Of a DNA stretch of 64,000 nt, positions 18,328-26,833 are shown piece after piece (the stretch's first letter is position 1; each line of letters starts with the position of its first letter). The position numbers were made by a program, and so were the translations under genes. The notes under the pieces are model-generated. The model made no database searches. It worked only from the letters and a program-made list of their open reading frames with translations, and was not told the DNA's origin. Origin of the DNA: JAIQFV01 sp041494885 (GTDB lineage: Bacteria > Acidobacteriota > Terriglobia > JAIQFV01); assembly GCA_041494885.1 (NCBI GenBank), contig JBGQBO010000004.1:130277-194276 (forward strand), in the 5' to 3' direction.

Positions 18328-19308
18328 TCAGCCTTGCGCCAGGATTTTCTTGAGCGCGTCACCGTAGCTGCGACTCTCCCCATCTGAAGTGACGATCTCG
18401 ATTTGATCAGCGGATCCGACTCCCAGGCCGAGTTCGACGGCGCGTTGGATCTGGTCCTGTTCGAAGATCTTCCGGGACATGATGGCGTCGTTCGAACCCA
18501 AATGCTTAAGAATTGCCACCCCCACGGCATCCACTGCGACGCGATCTGTTCCTGCGACCATAACCCCGGGGGTGGCTCGCTTGCCGTTGGACGGGCCGCC
18601 ATCGACAAATGCCTCCAACCCATCCATGACGATGAGCTGGGGCGTGAAAGCCTGATGAATTTCGGCGATCATTCGTCGCATGTGAGTTTGTCGGGCCCCA
18701 TGAAGTTCGCGCATCAGGCTCTTATGCGTAACGCCAACGGCCAGTTTTAAAGACATGCTGAAGATGCCGCCGTAAGCATGCGTCTTGAGACAGCAGGTCC
18801 ACAGAAGGTATTCGGACTCGGTGACGGGCCGGGCGATCTCGAAGCCGTTCTGCCAGTGGCTTCCCGGTGGGTTTACATGGACCCAGCCATCCACTGGCAA
18901 GTCCTCGAAATTGACGATCTCGAAGCCCAGCTCCTGAGCCAAGGCGGGGATGCCTTTTTCCTCCAGGACCGACTTAGTCTTCGGCGGGCCGCTCCGCTCG
19001 CCAACCGAGATGGACGAGGCGCCTCGCGCCTTCATTTCCACGACAAGTTGACGGAGGGTGTCGTTATGCGTGGACCCGGGCGCGGGATCCGCCGTATTAA
19101 AATTCGGCTTGATCAGAACCTTCTTCCCTCTGGGAGAGGAAACAGCCAGGAGTTTCAGGGCGGTCTCTACACCTTTCGCACGGTCCTGGGTTTTAACGAG
19201 CGCTACCTTGGATGTCTTCAGTTCCGCCGGGGAAAGAAGTTCACGCCCCCACAGTGAGAAAGCCGCTGCCCCCGCGGCAGAATGCCTCAGAAAATCACGA
19301 CGTTTCAT
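18328..19308 (-). CDS. DUF362-domain protein with Tat signal
   Basis: A 326-residue protein with a twin-arginine leader (MKRRDFLRHSAAGAAAFSLWG). The body matches the DUF362 family: VALVKTQDRAKGVETALKLL, KKVLIKPNFNTADPAPGSTHNDTLR, the cysteine pair in YLLWTCCLKTHAYGGIFSMSLKLAVG and the end region VAVDAVGVAILKHLG. Some DUF362 proteins carry ferredoxin clusters, but no CxxCxxC motif is seen here. Function is unassigned. The gene stands alone and faces the lyase gene to its right, transcribed divergently. Confidence 0.88.
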   Translation of the reverse strand: MKRRDFLRHSAAGAAAFSLWGRELLSPAELKTSKVALVKTQDRAKGVETALKLLAVSSPRGKKVLIKPNFNTADPAPGSTHNDTLRQLVVEMKARGASSISVGERSGPPKTKSVLEEKGIPALAQELGFEIVNFEDLPVDGWVHVNPPGSHWQNGFEIARPVTESEYLLWTCCLKTHAYGGIFSMSLKLAVGVTHKSLMRELHGARQTHMRRMIAEIHQAFTPQLIVMDGLEAFVDGGPSNGKRATPGVMVAGTDRVAVDAVGVAILKHLGSNDAIMSRKIFEQDQIQRAVELGLGVGSADQIEIVTSDGESRSYGDALKKILAQG

Positions 19309-19686
19309 GGATCTTCACCTCGGGATGAATGCGCCTGATGAACATCAGGGTCAGCAAAGATGGTGTCCACATCGCGCCTCTTGCGATGCGAACAATAAAG
19401 AGTCTACAGTCTTTCAATGCCTAAGAAAAGCGATGTTTTGGACAAAAGGATGTAAGGAGCGATCTTGAGGGCGGCCCCCGCTCCAGGAGACTGTTTTCTT
19501 ATCTATTTTCTCTTGAGCCAACCGACGCGACTGCGTATTATGAATGTTGATCTCAGCCATTTCAGGGATGGCCGATCGAGGGAGGCTTTTCATTCATACC
19601 CCTGCAATCATATCAACCCTCTTGGAAGGGACTCTCTTCGCTCTTCGAGGACGGTCCTTAGTCTCGATTTTGTGAAAGGGCGGTGT
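19309..19686. other. Divergent intergenic region before the ammonia-lyase gene
   Basis: About 380 bases between the DUF362 and lyase starts. The lyase frame is open back to 19465, but the extra residues do not resemble the family. GAAAGGGCGG before ATG 19687 can serve as ribosome-binding site. No defined promoter or operator was recognised. Confidence 0.5.
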
Positions 19687-21243
19687 ATGGCTATTATTCT
19701 TGATGGATCATCATTGACGATTGAGCAGCTCGTTCGTGTCGCGAGGCATGGGGAGAAGGTTGAGCTTCATCCTCAGGCTTTAGAGCGAATCAAAGCCTGC
19801 CGCGCGATGCTCGAGCGGAAGATCGAAGCGCACGAAATCATGTACGGGGTCAACACGGGCATCGGGGAGTTCTCCGAAGTTGTCCTGAATGACGACCAGG
19901 TGAAGCAATTTCAACGGTACCTCATCTACAACCATGCCGCGGGGATCGGAGAGCCTGCCTCCCTTGAATTCGTGCGCGGAGCGATGGCGAGCCGGATCAA
20001 CGTTCACGCGCGCGGCCACTCGGGATGCCGCCCTGAGATCACTCTGACGTATGTCGACATGTTGAACAAGGGTGTGACGCCCGTGGTTTGCCAAAAGGGC
20101 TCGGTGGGCGCCAGCGGCGATCTCGCCCCCATGGCGCAAATCGCCCTCCTATTGATGGGAGAGGGAGAAGCCTTTTATGAGGGGAAACGCCTACCCGGGA
20201 ATGAGGCCTTGGAGCGCGCAGGAATCCCGGTTCCTGGCCTGCAGGCGCGTGACGGGCTTGCTGCCATCAACGGGTCGAACATGATGACTGCCATGAGCGC
20301 CCTTCAACTCTATGACATCAACCGTTGGCTGAAGCAGGCCGAGATCGCCTGTGCCATAACACTGGAAGCCCTCTATGCAAACCTGAAGCCCTATGACACG
20401 AGGCTTCACCATCTGCGTGGCTTCCCCGGCGCCATGAGAAGCGCCAGCGCCATCATGAAGTGCATCCAGGGCAGCGACTTGTTGTCCGGGAAGATCAAAA
20501 CCAAGGTGCAAGACGCCTACTCCATGCGATCCTCACCCCAGGTGATTGGGGCGGCGCACGATGCCGTCGCATTTGCGAAGGAACAGGTCGAGATCGAACT
20601 CAACGCCGTAGCCGATAATCCCATCTTCCTCCCCCAGGAGAACCTCACCCTGACGGGTGCAAACTTCCAGGGCTCGCCTGTTTCCCTTCCCATGGACATG
20701 GTCGGGGCGGCTGTCACCATGGTGTGTGTGCTTTCGGAACGGCGTCTCAACAGGCTGACGAACCCGGCGCTGAGTGTGGGTCTGCCGGCGTTTCTCACCA
20801 AGGGAGCGGGCATGTTTTCAGGCATGATGCTCAGCCAGTACACGGCCGACACGCTGATCGTGGAACAACGAATGCTCTCGGCTCCGGCCTCCGTCGCATC
20901 CATCCCGGCCGCCGCAGACCAGGAGGATTTTGTTTCCATGGGAATGAACACCGCCCTGAAGAACAACCAGATTATCGACAATGCCTATGGCGTGCTTGGG
21001 ATCGAGTTCATGGCGGCTTCCCAAGCACTGGATTTCCGCGACTTCAAGCCCGGAGCCGGGGTCGATACGGCGCGCACAATCATTCGCAAACATGTCGCAC
21101 ACCTTGACGCCGACCGCCCGCTCTACACAGACCACAACACCATGAAAACCCTCGTCAAATCGTGCGAGATTCTTGAGGAAGTTGAAGCAAAGGTGGGATC
21201 TCTAGAACCGCAAGTTCCCGAGCTTACCGGGGTATCGTCCTAA
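19687..21243 (+). CDS. Aromatic amino acid / histidine ammonia-lyase family enzyme (MIO type)
   Basis: Starting at ATG 19687 the product is 518 residues, the usual HAL length. The MIO prosthetic group triad Ala142-Ser143-Gly144 lies in GSVGASGDLAPMAQ. Other family blocks are YGVNTGIGEFSEVVL, NHAAGIGEP, NPIFLPQE and AAADQEDFVSMGMN. At the substrate-selectivity pair it has Asn82-His83, where histidine lyases have Ser-His, tyrosine lyases His-Leu and phenylalanine lyases Phe-Leu. That favours a HAL-like pocket but with an Asn. No hutU, hutI or hutG is nearby, so a place in histidine catabolism is unproven; an aminomutase or different aromatic substrate is possible. Confidence 0.9.
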   Translation: MAIILDGSSLTIEQLVRVARHGEKVELHPQALERIKACRAMLERKIEAHEIMYGVNTGIGEFSEVVLNDDQVKQFQRYLIYNHAAGIGEPASLEFVRGAMASRINVHARGHSGCRPEITLTYVDMLNKGVTPVVCQKGSVGASGDLAPMAQIALLLMGEGEAFYEGKRLPGNEALERAGIPVPGLQARDGLAAINGSNMMTAMSALQLYDINRWLKQAEIACAITLEALYANLKPYDTRLHHLRGFPGAMRSASAIMKCIQGSDLLSGKIKTKVQDAYSMRSSPQVIGAAHDAVAFAKEQVEIELNAVADNPIFLPQENLTLTGANFQGSPVSLPMDMVGAAVTMVCVLSERRLNRLTNPALSVGLPAFLTKGAGMFSGMMLSQYTADTLIVEQRMLSAPASVASIPAAADQEDFVSMGMNTALKNNQIIDNAYGVLGIEFMAASQALDFRDFKPGAGVDTARTIIRKHVAHLDADRPLYTDHNTMKTLVKSCEILEEVEAKVGSLEPQVPELTGVSS

Positions 21244-21540
21244 CTGGGGACACCAGAAGAATCCAAGGGGTGGCGCTGACGTGCGCTTGTGGGGTACCTG
21301 CCGCCTTCTGTGCAAACCCGCACCATTCCTTGAATAGAATTGGCTCGGTCCTTCATCGCACACATCGCAAAGAGCGCGATGTATGCGCCACCCAATTTCT
21401 CGTTCATTCGATGGGATAACAACAAACAAGGGCTTACCTCATTTCTCATTCAGAAGGCTCTCTCGGGTAACAACAACCGCATCAACAGCCTTCATGATAA
21501 AATACCTTTCAGAAGATCTGGCCGTGATCGTTGCTCCCAT

Positions 21541-21702
21541 TTACTCAAAGTACCCCCGGTGGAAGCGCTGGGCTAGATAAAGGCCGACCCCTGAACCAAG
21601 GATGCTCAGAAATACGGCGGTCATGAATCCAACGAACGAACCCAGCCACCAGCCGATGGCGCCGCCCACGCTGATACACAAAAAAGAAAGAAGGCCTTTC
21701 AT
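21541..21702 (-). CDS. 53-residue membrane protein (small hydrophobic, Gly-rich)
   Basis: A short frame, ATG at 21702 to TAA at 21541, translates to 53 residues that are almost entirely two Gly-rich helices (LLSFLCISVGGAIGWWLG and FMTAVFLSILGSGVGLYLAQ) and a short basic tail (RFHRGYFE). The pattern GGAIGWWLG...GFMTA...GSGVG is common in small uncharacterised bacterial inner-membrane proteins. Composition and helix spacing make a chance ORF unlikely. No operon partner is visible. Confidence 0.7.
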   Translation of the reverse strand: MKGLLSFLCISVGGAIGWWLGSFVGFMTAVFLSILGSGVGLYLAQRFHRGYFE

Positions 21703-21932
21703 CGTCAAGAACCCGTATGAGGAGACGATGATATCGCTTTTTGAAGCCGTGTCAATTATTGGCGCGATTAGGGTGCAATCATTAAGGGCCAGATACCTTC
21801 ACCTTCTATTTAAGAACGTCCGCCCGGCATGGACGGCTACGTGAATTGTTCCATCGCCAGACGGAACCGAAAGGACCTGGCCCTCCCTATTGTCTCCGAC
21901 CTCTCTAGTATCTTGGAGGCTTCCGCGTCCCC

Positions 21933-22373
21933 TTATCGTTTGAACCAGGGAGAGAACTCTGGTCGGATAAACGATTTCACGCCGTCCCGGCCCGTCAGGC
22001 GCCACCACAGCTTGCCCCCTTCCCTCTCCAGCCGGAGGCTGATGTCAAAGAACGGACAGCAGGCCCGCTCCAGCAGGGTGAATTCCGCCAGTGTCTGGTA
22101 GTTGGAGCGGTCGGGCGAAAATTCAAACTCATATCCGTCAACCAATTCCTGAACACCCAGCACCGATGAGCGCAACATCCTACTGAGCTCTCCTTGACGC
22201 TTCCTTTGCTCGGGTGTTAATGCCGTCCGGTCGCAGAAGAAGGGAGTCCCTTCCTTCGTCTGTGCCGAGGTACTGGATCTCTGGGCCCCTGCTTGTCCCC
22301 GCAAGGCCCTGTTTGAGAATGCCACGCCACCCAGGAGTAGCATCGCTAACGCGGCTGAAACCAATGTCTTCAT
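21933..22373 (-). CDS. Exported protein of unknown function, likely SoxR/MerR-controlled
   Basis: ATG 22373 is used because GAGGAGG precedes it and the promoter -10 lies further upstream. The 146-residue product has a signal peptide (MKTLVSAALAMLLLGGVAFS) and a mature domain of ~110 residues. It contains FFCDRTALTPEQRKRQGEL, a helical stretch and ERACCPFFDISLRLEREGGKLWWRLTG. The adjacent cysteine pair in ACCPFF and the C-terminal beta hairpin recall small proteins found beside MerR-type metal or redox regulators. I do not recognise a named family. The divergent SoxR-like regulator and the sox-box promoter indicate a role in redox or metal stress. Confidence 0.75.
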   Translation of the reverse strand: MKTLVSAALAMLLLGGVAFSNRALRGQAGAQRSSTSAQTKEGTPFFCDRTALTPEQRKRQGELSRMLRSSVLGVQELVDGYEFEFSPDRSNYQTLAEFTLLERACCPFFDISLRLEREGGKLWWRLTGRDGVKSFIRPEFSPWFKR

Positions 22374-22422
22374 GTGTCCTCCTCGCTTGGTAGTTTGTGT
22401 TGTGTAATGTGGTTGCATCCTC

Positions 22423-22453
22423 ACCTTACGACTTCAAGTCGACTTGAAGGCAA
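22423..22453 (-). promoter_or_regulatory. SoxR/MerR-type promoter with 18-bp palindrome (sox box-like)
   Basis: The perfect palindrome CTTCAAGTCGACTTGAAG (22432-22449) closely resembles the E. coli sox box CCTCAAGTTAACTTGAGG. On the minus strand it lies between TTGCCT (22453-22448) and TAAGGT (22428-22423), separated by 19 nt. That overlong spacer is the hallmark of MerR-family promoters, which the activated regulator untwists. It points at the exported-protein gene. Confidence 0.85.
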
Positions 22454-22520
22454 GCAAGATTATTGTAAAAAGTTGTGGACGACTTGGGACTGTGCCCCCG
22501 GAGTGATCTAGAATAGCCTC

Positions 22521-22982
22521 ATGTCACAATTAACCATTTCCGAAGTCGCGCGACAGGCCGGGCTTCGGCCGTCCGCGATCCGCTATTACGAACAGATGGG
22601 AATTCTTCCGCCGCCACGACGGATCAGCGGGCAGCGGCGCTATGACACGACATCACTCCATCGTCTCGCCGTTATCCAGCGCGCGAAGCAGACCGGATTC
22701 ACCCTGAATGAAATCCGACATTTGTTTTTTGGCTTCCGCAAGAACACTCCGGCATTTACGCGCTGGCAGAGAATCTCCCAGCAAAAACTTACCGAACTCG
22801 ACCTGTTGATGGATCAGATCAAGTCCATGCAAAAATTGCTGGGGGAGATGGTCGCATGCTGCCGATGTGAAACCCTGGACCAATGTGGAAGGGGGATACA
22901 TCGTCAAGGAGGGGTGGATGTTCCGATCGAATCGCTGGCCCCAGAATTACCGCTGCATCCAACAGGAATTGTAAAGGTCTGA
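22521..22982 (+). CDS. SoxR-like MerR-family regulator
   Basis: A 153-residue regulator with the MerR winged helix (LTISEVARQAGLRPSAIRYYEQMGILPPP... QRRYDTTSLHRLAVIQRAKQTGFTLNEIRHLF). It is followed by a dimerisation helix and the cysteine cluster Cys113-Cys114-x-Cys116-x5-Cys122. The last three cysteines have exactly the SoxR spacing C-x-C-x5-C; the first is two residues closer than in SoxR. A redox-active 2Fe-2S cluster is therefore likely but a metal ion is not excluded. It is divergent from the exported protein, with the sox-box-like palindrome between them. Confidence 0.9.
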   Translation: MSQLTISEVARQAGLRPSAIRYYEQMGILPPPRRISGQRRYDTTSLHRLAVIQRAKQTGFTLNEIRHLFFGFRKNTPAFTRWQRISQQKLTELDLLMDQIKSMQKLLGEMVACCRCETLDQCGRGIHRQGGVDVPIESLAPELPLHPTGIVKV

Positions 22983-23303
22983 GTTGATTCGGTCCCGGGG
23001 TGAGAATAAAGACCAAGAAGAAAGAGGGAGAGTAAAATGGTTTCGGGTGGGCGAGGCAGACCAATTGTAATTTACCATCTTGTATTCGTTGATGTCGGGC
23101 ATCGCCGGGCCGTTAGAACATCTCAATACAGATGGTCTCACCATTCACCGGCTTCGGAATTCTTCCTGGATTTGCACATTATTGGTCCTTCACCTGAAAA
23201 GCTGCGCGGTTGTCTGAGCGGGTGAGGGTGACGTCGGTTCATTTAGGAGGATTGGTCAACCGAGACCAACGGGATCAAAAGGCCGAATCGCTGATCTATG
23301 ACC
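22983..23303. other. Convergent intergenic region
   Basis: About 320 bases between the MerR gene and the DUF2007 gene. No credible ORF, RNA or terminator was recognised. Confidence 0.5.
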
Positions 23304-23720
23304 TCAAGCCCCTGCGGTGGGTTGGTCCAAAACTGTAATGGCCGCTTCGGCATCCGCGCGTTTCACCTGGAGTTTGATCCCGCCAATGGCGTTGGAAATC
23401 AGCCAGTCGATCCTTACTATGTTTTCGTCGATCAAGAGGCTCTCGATCCCCACAGACTCGAGGAGGCCCTTGGCCATAACTGCCTCCATTAAGTCCCTGA
23501 ATTTCCGGATGGTGACCAGTTCACCGAGCTCGGTGTATTCCGCTACCGGGAGCGAATCCTTTGTGATGAAACTTAGCCCCCTGCGCGATATCTCGCCATT
23601 TAACGCCTGACGCGCCTCATCGGTGAGCGTGATTAGATCCCCCGCAAGCTCCTCCAACTCCTCGTCCGTCATGCCGGAGTACAGTTCTGTTAGCCGCTTT
23701 CCTTCAGGATCAGTATCCAT
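23304..23720 (-). CDS. DUF2007-domain protein (putative signal-transducing)
   Basis: A 138-residue protein. The first half is acidic and helical (LTELYSGMTDEELEELAGDLITLTDEARQALNGEISRRGL), a pattern seen before DUF2007 domains. The second half is the DUF2007 module (LVTIRKFRDLMEAVMAKGLLESVGIESLLIDENIV... GGIKLQVKRADAEAAITVL), a ferredoxin-like fold related to PII-type proteins. The gene follows the Ser/Thr kinase by 36 nt on the same strand and is probably cotranscribed. Its biochemical role is unknown. Confidence 0.85.
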   Translation of the reverse strand: MDTDPEGKRLTELYSGMTDEELEELAGDLITLTDEARQALNGEISRRGLSFITKDSLPVAEYTELGELVTIRKFRDLMEAVMAKGLLESVGIESLLIDENIVRIDWLISNAIGGIKLQVKRADAEAAITVLDQPTAGA

Positions 23721-23756
23721 GAGTCTTCCGTGGAGTCGTCTATCGAGTCTTATTTT

Positions 23757-25973
23757 CTAATTCACGTCCGCCAGGTTCATTCTCTGTAAAAGCGCCCGGT
23801 GCCGTGGAAGGTTTTGCACAACGGGCAAGTGGCTGAGGAAGATGGCGCTGGGGTCGCGCGCTTCAATCGCTTTTTCGAATTGATCAGCGGCGAGGTCGAA
23901 TTCCCCGCAAACCACATGGAAAAACCCGTAGCCCATAGCGCGCCCGTGAGCCAGCTCCGGAGAGTCGAGTCGCGCGAGGAGGCCTTCCGCGCGCCTTCGG
24001 TCCCCGGCCCTTGAGCAATGCCCTGCCAAGCCACCGATCAGGGCAGGATACGGCACGAGCTGAAGTCCTTTTTCCCATGCCGCGGTCGCTTCCGACACCA
24101 TCCCTTTGTTCGTGTAGATCAGGCCGAGGTTCCAGTGAGCGAACCAGAAGTCCTGGAATTCGATCAGCCGGTGCAGCTCCTTTATGGCGAGGTCATCGGA
24201 TCCTCGTGCGCTGAGTATGCCTGCCAGCGCCGCGCGCGGGAAGGGTGAAAGCGGGTCGGCTTGGAGCGCGGGCTTGAGCAGGGCGATCGCTTCGTCAAAG
24301 CGATGGAGCGGCATCAGGATAAACTGGGCACAGCTGAAACGGGCCCTCGACGACATTGGCTCGTGGGTGAGGGCGAGCTGATACCGGCGCAGCGCCTCAT
24401 GCCAGTCGTATTCGAATTGGCCTGCCACTTGCCCTAAAAGCGCATGACCTTCCGGCTCTCTTTCGTCAAGCTGGACCGCTTTGAGCGCCGCGGCCTTCGC
24501 TAGGGGCATCACCTCGCGGGCTGATTTTCCTCCCATGATGGGGCTAATGGCGAAGAATCTGGCGAGTCCCAAATAGGGCGGCGCATAATCGGGATCCAGG
24601 GTGATGGCCTCTTCAAAATAGGCCTTACTGCGAGCCATCTCCGGCGGGCTCATTTTGAAAAAATGGTACCACCCTTTCAAATTGGCATGATAGGCCTCGA
24701 GGCTCGCCGCATGTCGCACCAACGGTGCCCCTTTTGCGGCAAGCCGTACCTTGAGCATGCCGACGATGGCTTGCGCAATCTCATCCTGCACAACAAAGAC
24801 ATCCGTCATTTCTCGTTCGTAGCGCTCCGACCACAGATGGTATCCGTCAGCGACATTAATCAACTGCGCCGTCACGCGAATGCGGTTCCCTGAGCGGCGC
24901 ACACTGCCCTCCAGAACCGTGCGCACGTCCAGCGCCTCGCCAATCTTGCGGATGTCCTGTTCCTTCCCGCGAAACGCGAACGCCGAGGTTCGGGCGGTGA
25001 CCTTCAGCCCGGGGACGCGGCTGAGCGCGTTCATGATCTCCTCCGCCAGCCCATCACTAAAGTATTCGTTTTCTTTGTCCGCGCTCAGGTTGACAAAGGG
25101 GAGCACGGCAATGGATGGGGAGGGCTCGCGTACCGTCCTCGCCGCGCTTCGCTGCTGCTCAAGCGCGGATTTCACATCCGACGCCGTGTCAAAGCGGTCA
25201 GCCGGATCCTTTCGAAGACAACGGCTCACAATGCCTGCCAGTTCGGGCGAAACCCCGCTGAGCTGGGCCGGTTCGTCACGCAGAACGGCGGCGGCCACTG
25301 CAAAACTCGACTCTCCCTCAAACGCCCGGTGCCCGGCCAACATCTCGTACAGCACCGCTCCAAAGGAGAAGATATCACTCCGGGCGTCGGCAAGTTTTCC
25401 CTGCACCTGCTCTGGCGACATGTACGGCGCGGTTCCCATCACCCACCCGGCTCCAGTGACAAGACTTTCGGTCGCAGATCCAACCCTCATCGGTGAGGCG
25501 CCCCCGGCTATCCTTGCCAATCCGAAGTCCAGGACCTTGATCTGATTTCTCGGGGTGATCATGATGTTTTGGGGCTTGATATCGCGATGGATGATTCCAT
25601 GCGAGTGCGCCTCCGACAGGGCATCAGCCACCTGCAGCGCGATTTCTATCGACTCTATTGAATCCAGGGGTTGCCGTTTCAGCCGGTTCGCGAGCGTTTC
25701 CCCCTCCACATATTGCATGACAATAAAAGTGCTGCCGCCTTCTTCGCCCACATCGTAGACCGTACAAATGTAAGGGTGATCGAGTTTGGCCGCGGCCTGC
25801 GCTTCCCGCATCAGGCGTTTCTTGGCTGCCTCATCGGCAACGGACCCTGGTGGCAGGAATTTGATCGCCACCGAGCGATTCAGGCGAGTGTCCTGAGCCA
25901 GATAGACCTCTCCCATACCGCCTGCTCCAAGCGCCGCAGTGAGCCTGTAGGGTCCGATCATTTGTCCGATCAC
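23757..25973 (-). CDS. Ser/Thr protein kinase with TolB-like and TPR tail
   Basis: This 738-residue protein begins with a Hanks-type kinase domain (about 1-270): glycine loop GAGGMGEVYL, Lys38 in VAIKFL, catalytic Asp131 in HRDIKPQN and DFG at 149-151, all intact. Residues ~285-415 match the FlgO/TolB-like domain used in adenylate-cyclase-type proteins (IAVLPFVNLSADKENEYFSDGLAEEIMNAL... VLEGSVRRSGNRIRVTAQLI). The rest is a chain of TPR repeats. There is no transmembrane helix, so it is cytosolic. Such kinases are abundant in Acidobacteriota; substrates are unknown. DUF2007 lies directly downstream. Confidence 0.94.
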   Translation of the reverse strand: MIGQMIGPYRLTAALGAGGMGEVYLAQDTRLNRSVAIKFLPPGSVADEAAKKRLMREAQAAAKLDHPYICTVYDVGEEGGSTFIVMQYVEGETLANRLKRQPLDSIESIEIALQVADALSEAHSHGIIHRDIKPQNIMITPRNQIKVLDFGLARIAGGASPMRVGSATESLVTGAGWVMGTAPYMSPEQVQGKLADARSDIFSFGAVLYEMLAGHRAFEGESSFAVAAAVLRDEPAQLSGVSPELAGIVSRCLRKDPADRFDTASDVKSALEQQRSAARTVREPSPSIAVLPFVNLSADKENEYFSDGLAEEIMNALSRVPGLKVTARTSAFAFRGKEQDIRKIGEALDVRTVLEGSVRRSGNRIRVTAQLINVADGYHLWSERYEREMTDVFVVQDEIAQAIVGMLKVRLAAKGAPLVRHAASLEAYHANLKGWYHFFKMSPPEMARSKAYFEEAITLDPDYAPPYLGLARFFAISPIMGGKSAREVMPLAKAAALKAVQLDEREPEGHALLGQVAGQFEYDWHEALRRYQLALTHEPMSSRARFSCAQFILMPLHRFDEAIALLKPALQADPLSPFPRAALAGILSARGSDDLAIKELHRLIEFQDFWFAHWNLGLIYTNKGMVSEATAAWEKGLQLVPYPALIGGLAGHCSRAGDRRRAEGLLARLDSPELAHGRAMGYGFFHVVCGEFDLAADQFEKAIEARDPSAIFLSHLPVVQNLPRHRALLQRMNLADVN

Positions 25974-26002
25974 AGAGTAAGTCTTCCCGCCTTCCGAAAA
26001 AT

Positions 26003-26150
26003 CTAAAACCTTACCAGCTGCCGGGCCTGGGGATCGAGAGGTTTACCCTTCTGTGTCGCATCTACCGGGAGATCGGGAGTAATTCCCTTCCCTTCGAGCT
26101 GAGTTTGCTTGCCATCTTTTTCTCGCGCCGACCCTTGAGACTTCGGAAGT
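26003..26150 (-). pseudogene. C-terminal remnant of an S41-type peptidase gene (tentative)
   Basis: A minus-strand frame ending at TAG 26003-26005 reads DGKQTQLEGKGITPDLPV, then DATQKGKPLDPQARQL. The order G-x-x-x-EG-x-G-I-x-PD-x-x-V, a spacer and DPQ is the characteristic C-terminus of tail-specific (S41) proteases. No start codon, PDZ or catalytic region accompanies it; the preceding DNA encodes the DUF6941 gene. A decayed gene end is the simplest reading, though a chance match of this length is possible. Confidence 0.4.
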
Positions 26151-26153
26151 CCC

Positions 26154-26561
26154 TTAAGGTTCCTGCGTCTTTGCTTCAGGCTGCTGTGGCTCCCTTATTT
26201 CGAAACTCCATCCACCAACGTCCTTATCCTCGCAGACCAGTGCCACCCTGACCGTCCCGGGGCCCTGGATCGGCATCCCATGAAAATGAAAGATAAGCCG
26301 ACTTGTGAAGCTTCCTCTGAAGTCAATCTGGATGGGTCGTTTGAAAAGTTCGGTTTCTCCCCAAGTAATACGCAGCGAAGCGGGCACGATTTGCCCTTGT
26401 TCGCCATGGAACTCTGTGAAAAAAACACAATTCATCTTGGGCAACGAGAACGGAAAACCACTGGCGACCATCTCTTCAAAAATGTTGAAGACCGAGACGG
26501 AATTGGTATCGGCGTCCTTAACCACTGATTCGGCACATAACGCTAAACGACACGAAATCAT
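26154..26561 (-). CDS. DUF6941-family protein
   Basis: A 135-residue protein matching the DUF6941 pattern: ISCRLALCAESVVKDADTNSVSVFNIFEEMVASGFPFSLPKMNCVFF, a beta-sandwich-like middle and an ending around GWSFEIREP. Related proteins start with a very similar LALCADY...NIMGIFDEI and are widespread but uncharacterised. It has no signal peptide. The last residues (QQPEAKTQEP) are low complexity. No operon partner is clear. Confidence 0.75.
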   Translation of the reverse strand: MISCRLALCAESVVKDADTNSVSVFNIFEEMVASGFPFSLPKMNCVFFTEFHGEQGQIVPASLRITWGETELFKRPIQIDFRGSFTSRLIFHFHGMPIQGPGTVRVALVCEDKDVGGWSFEIREPQQPEAKTQEP

Positions 26562-26833
26562 CTTGTCTCTCCTCTCACATCAACGGTTAGTAGCGTAGGA
26601 TCAGAATTTGGGTCGACAATAGCTAAGCAACCTATGATTAGAAAACCAGGAATACAGGAGGCCAAAAGCCTTCAATCTGAAAAGAATCTGATCTCTTGAA
26701 ACGCTCTGTATCGGGCCCAGTGCACAGGCTTTCCGTCGCGCATGGGGGGGCATAGCCCGTTCCTCTCCGGAGGATCCACAACGTATGAGCAGTGATGGCT
26801 TTATCGCCCATCCTAACGTCACAATGCTGACAA

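Noticed and set aside
24880..25545. 221-codon plus-strand ORF
   Set aside because: Antisense shadow of the Ser/Thr kinase gene; no domain.
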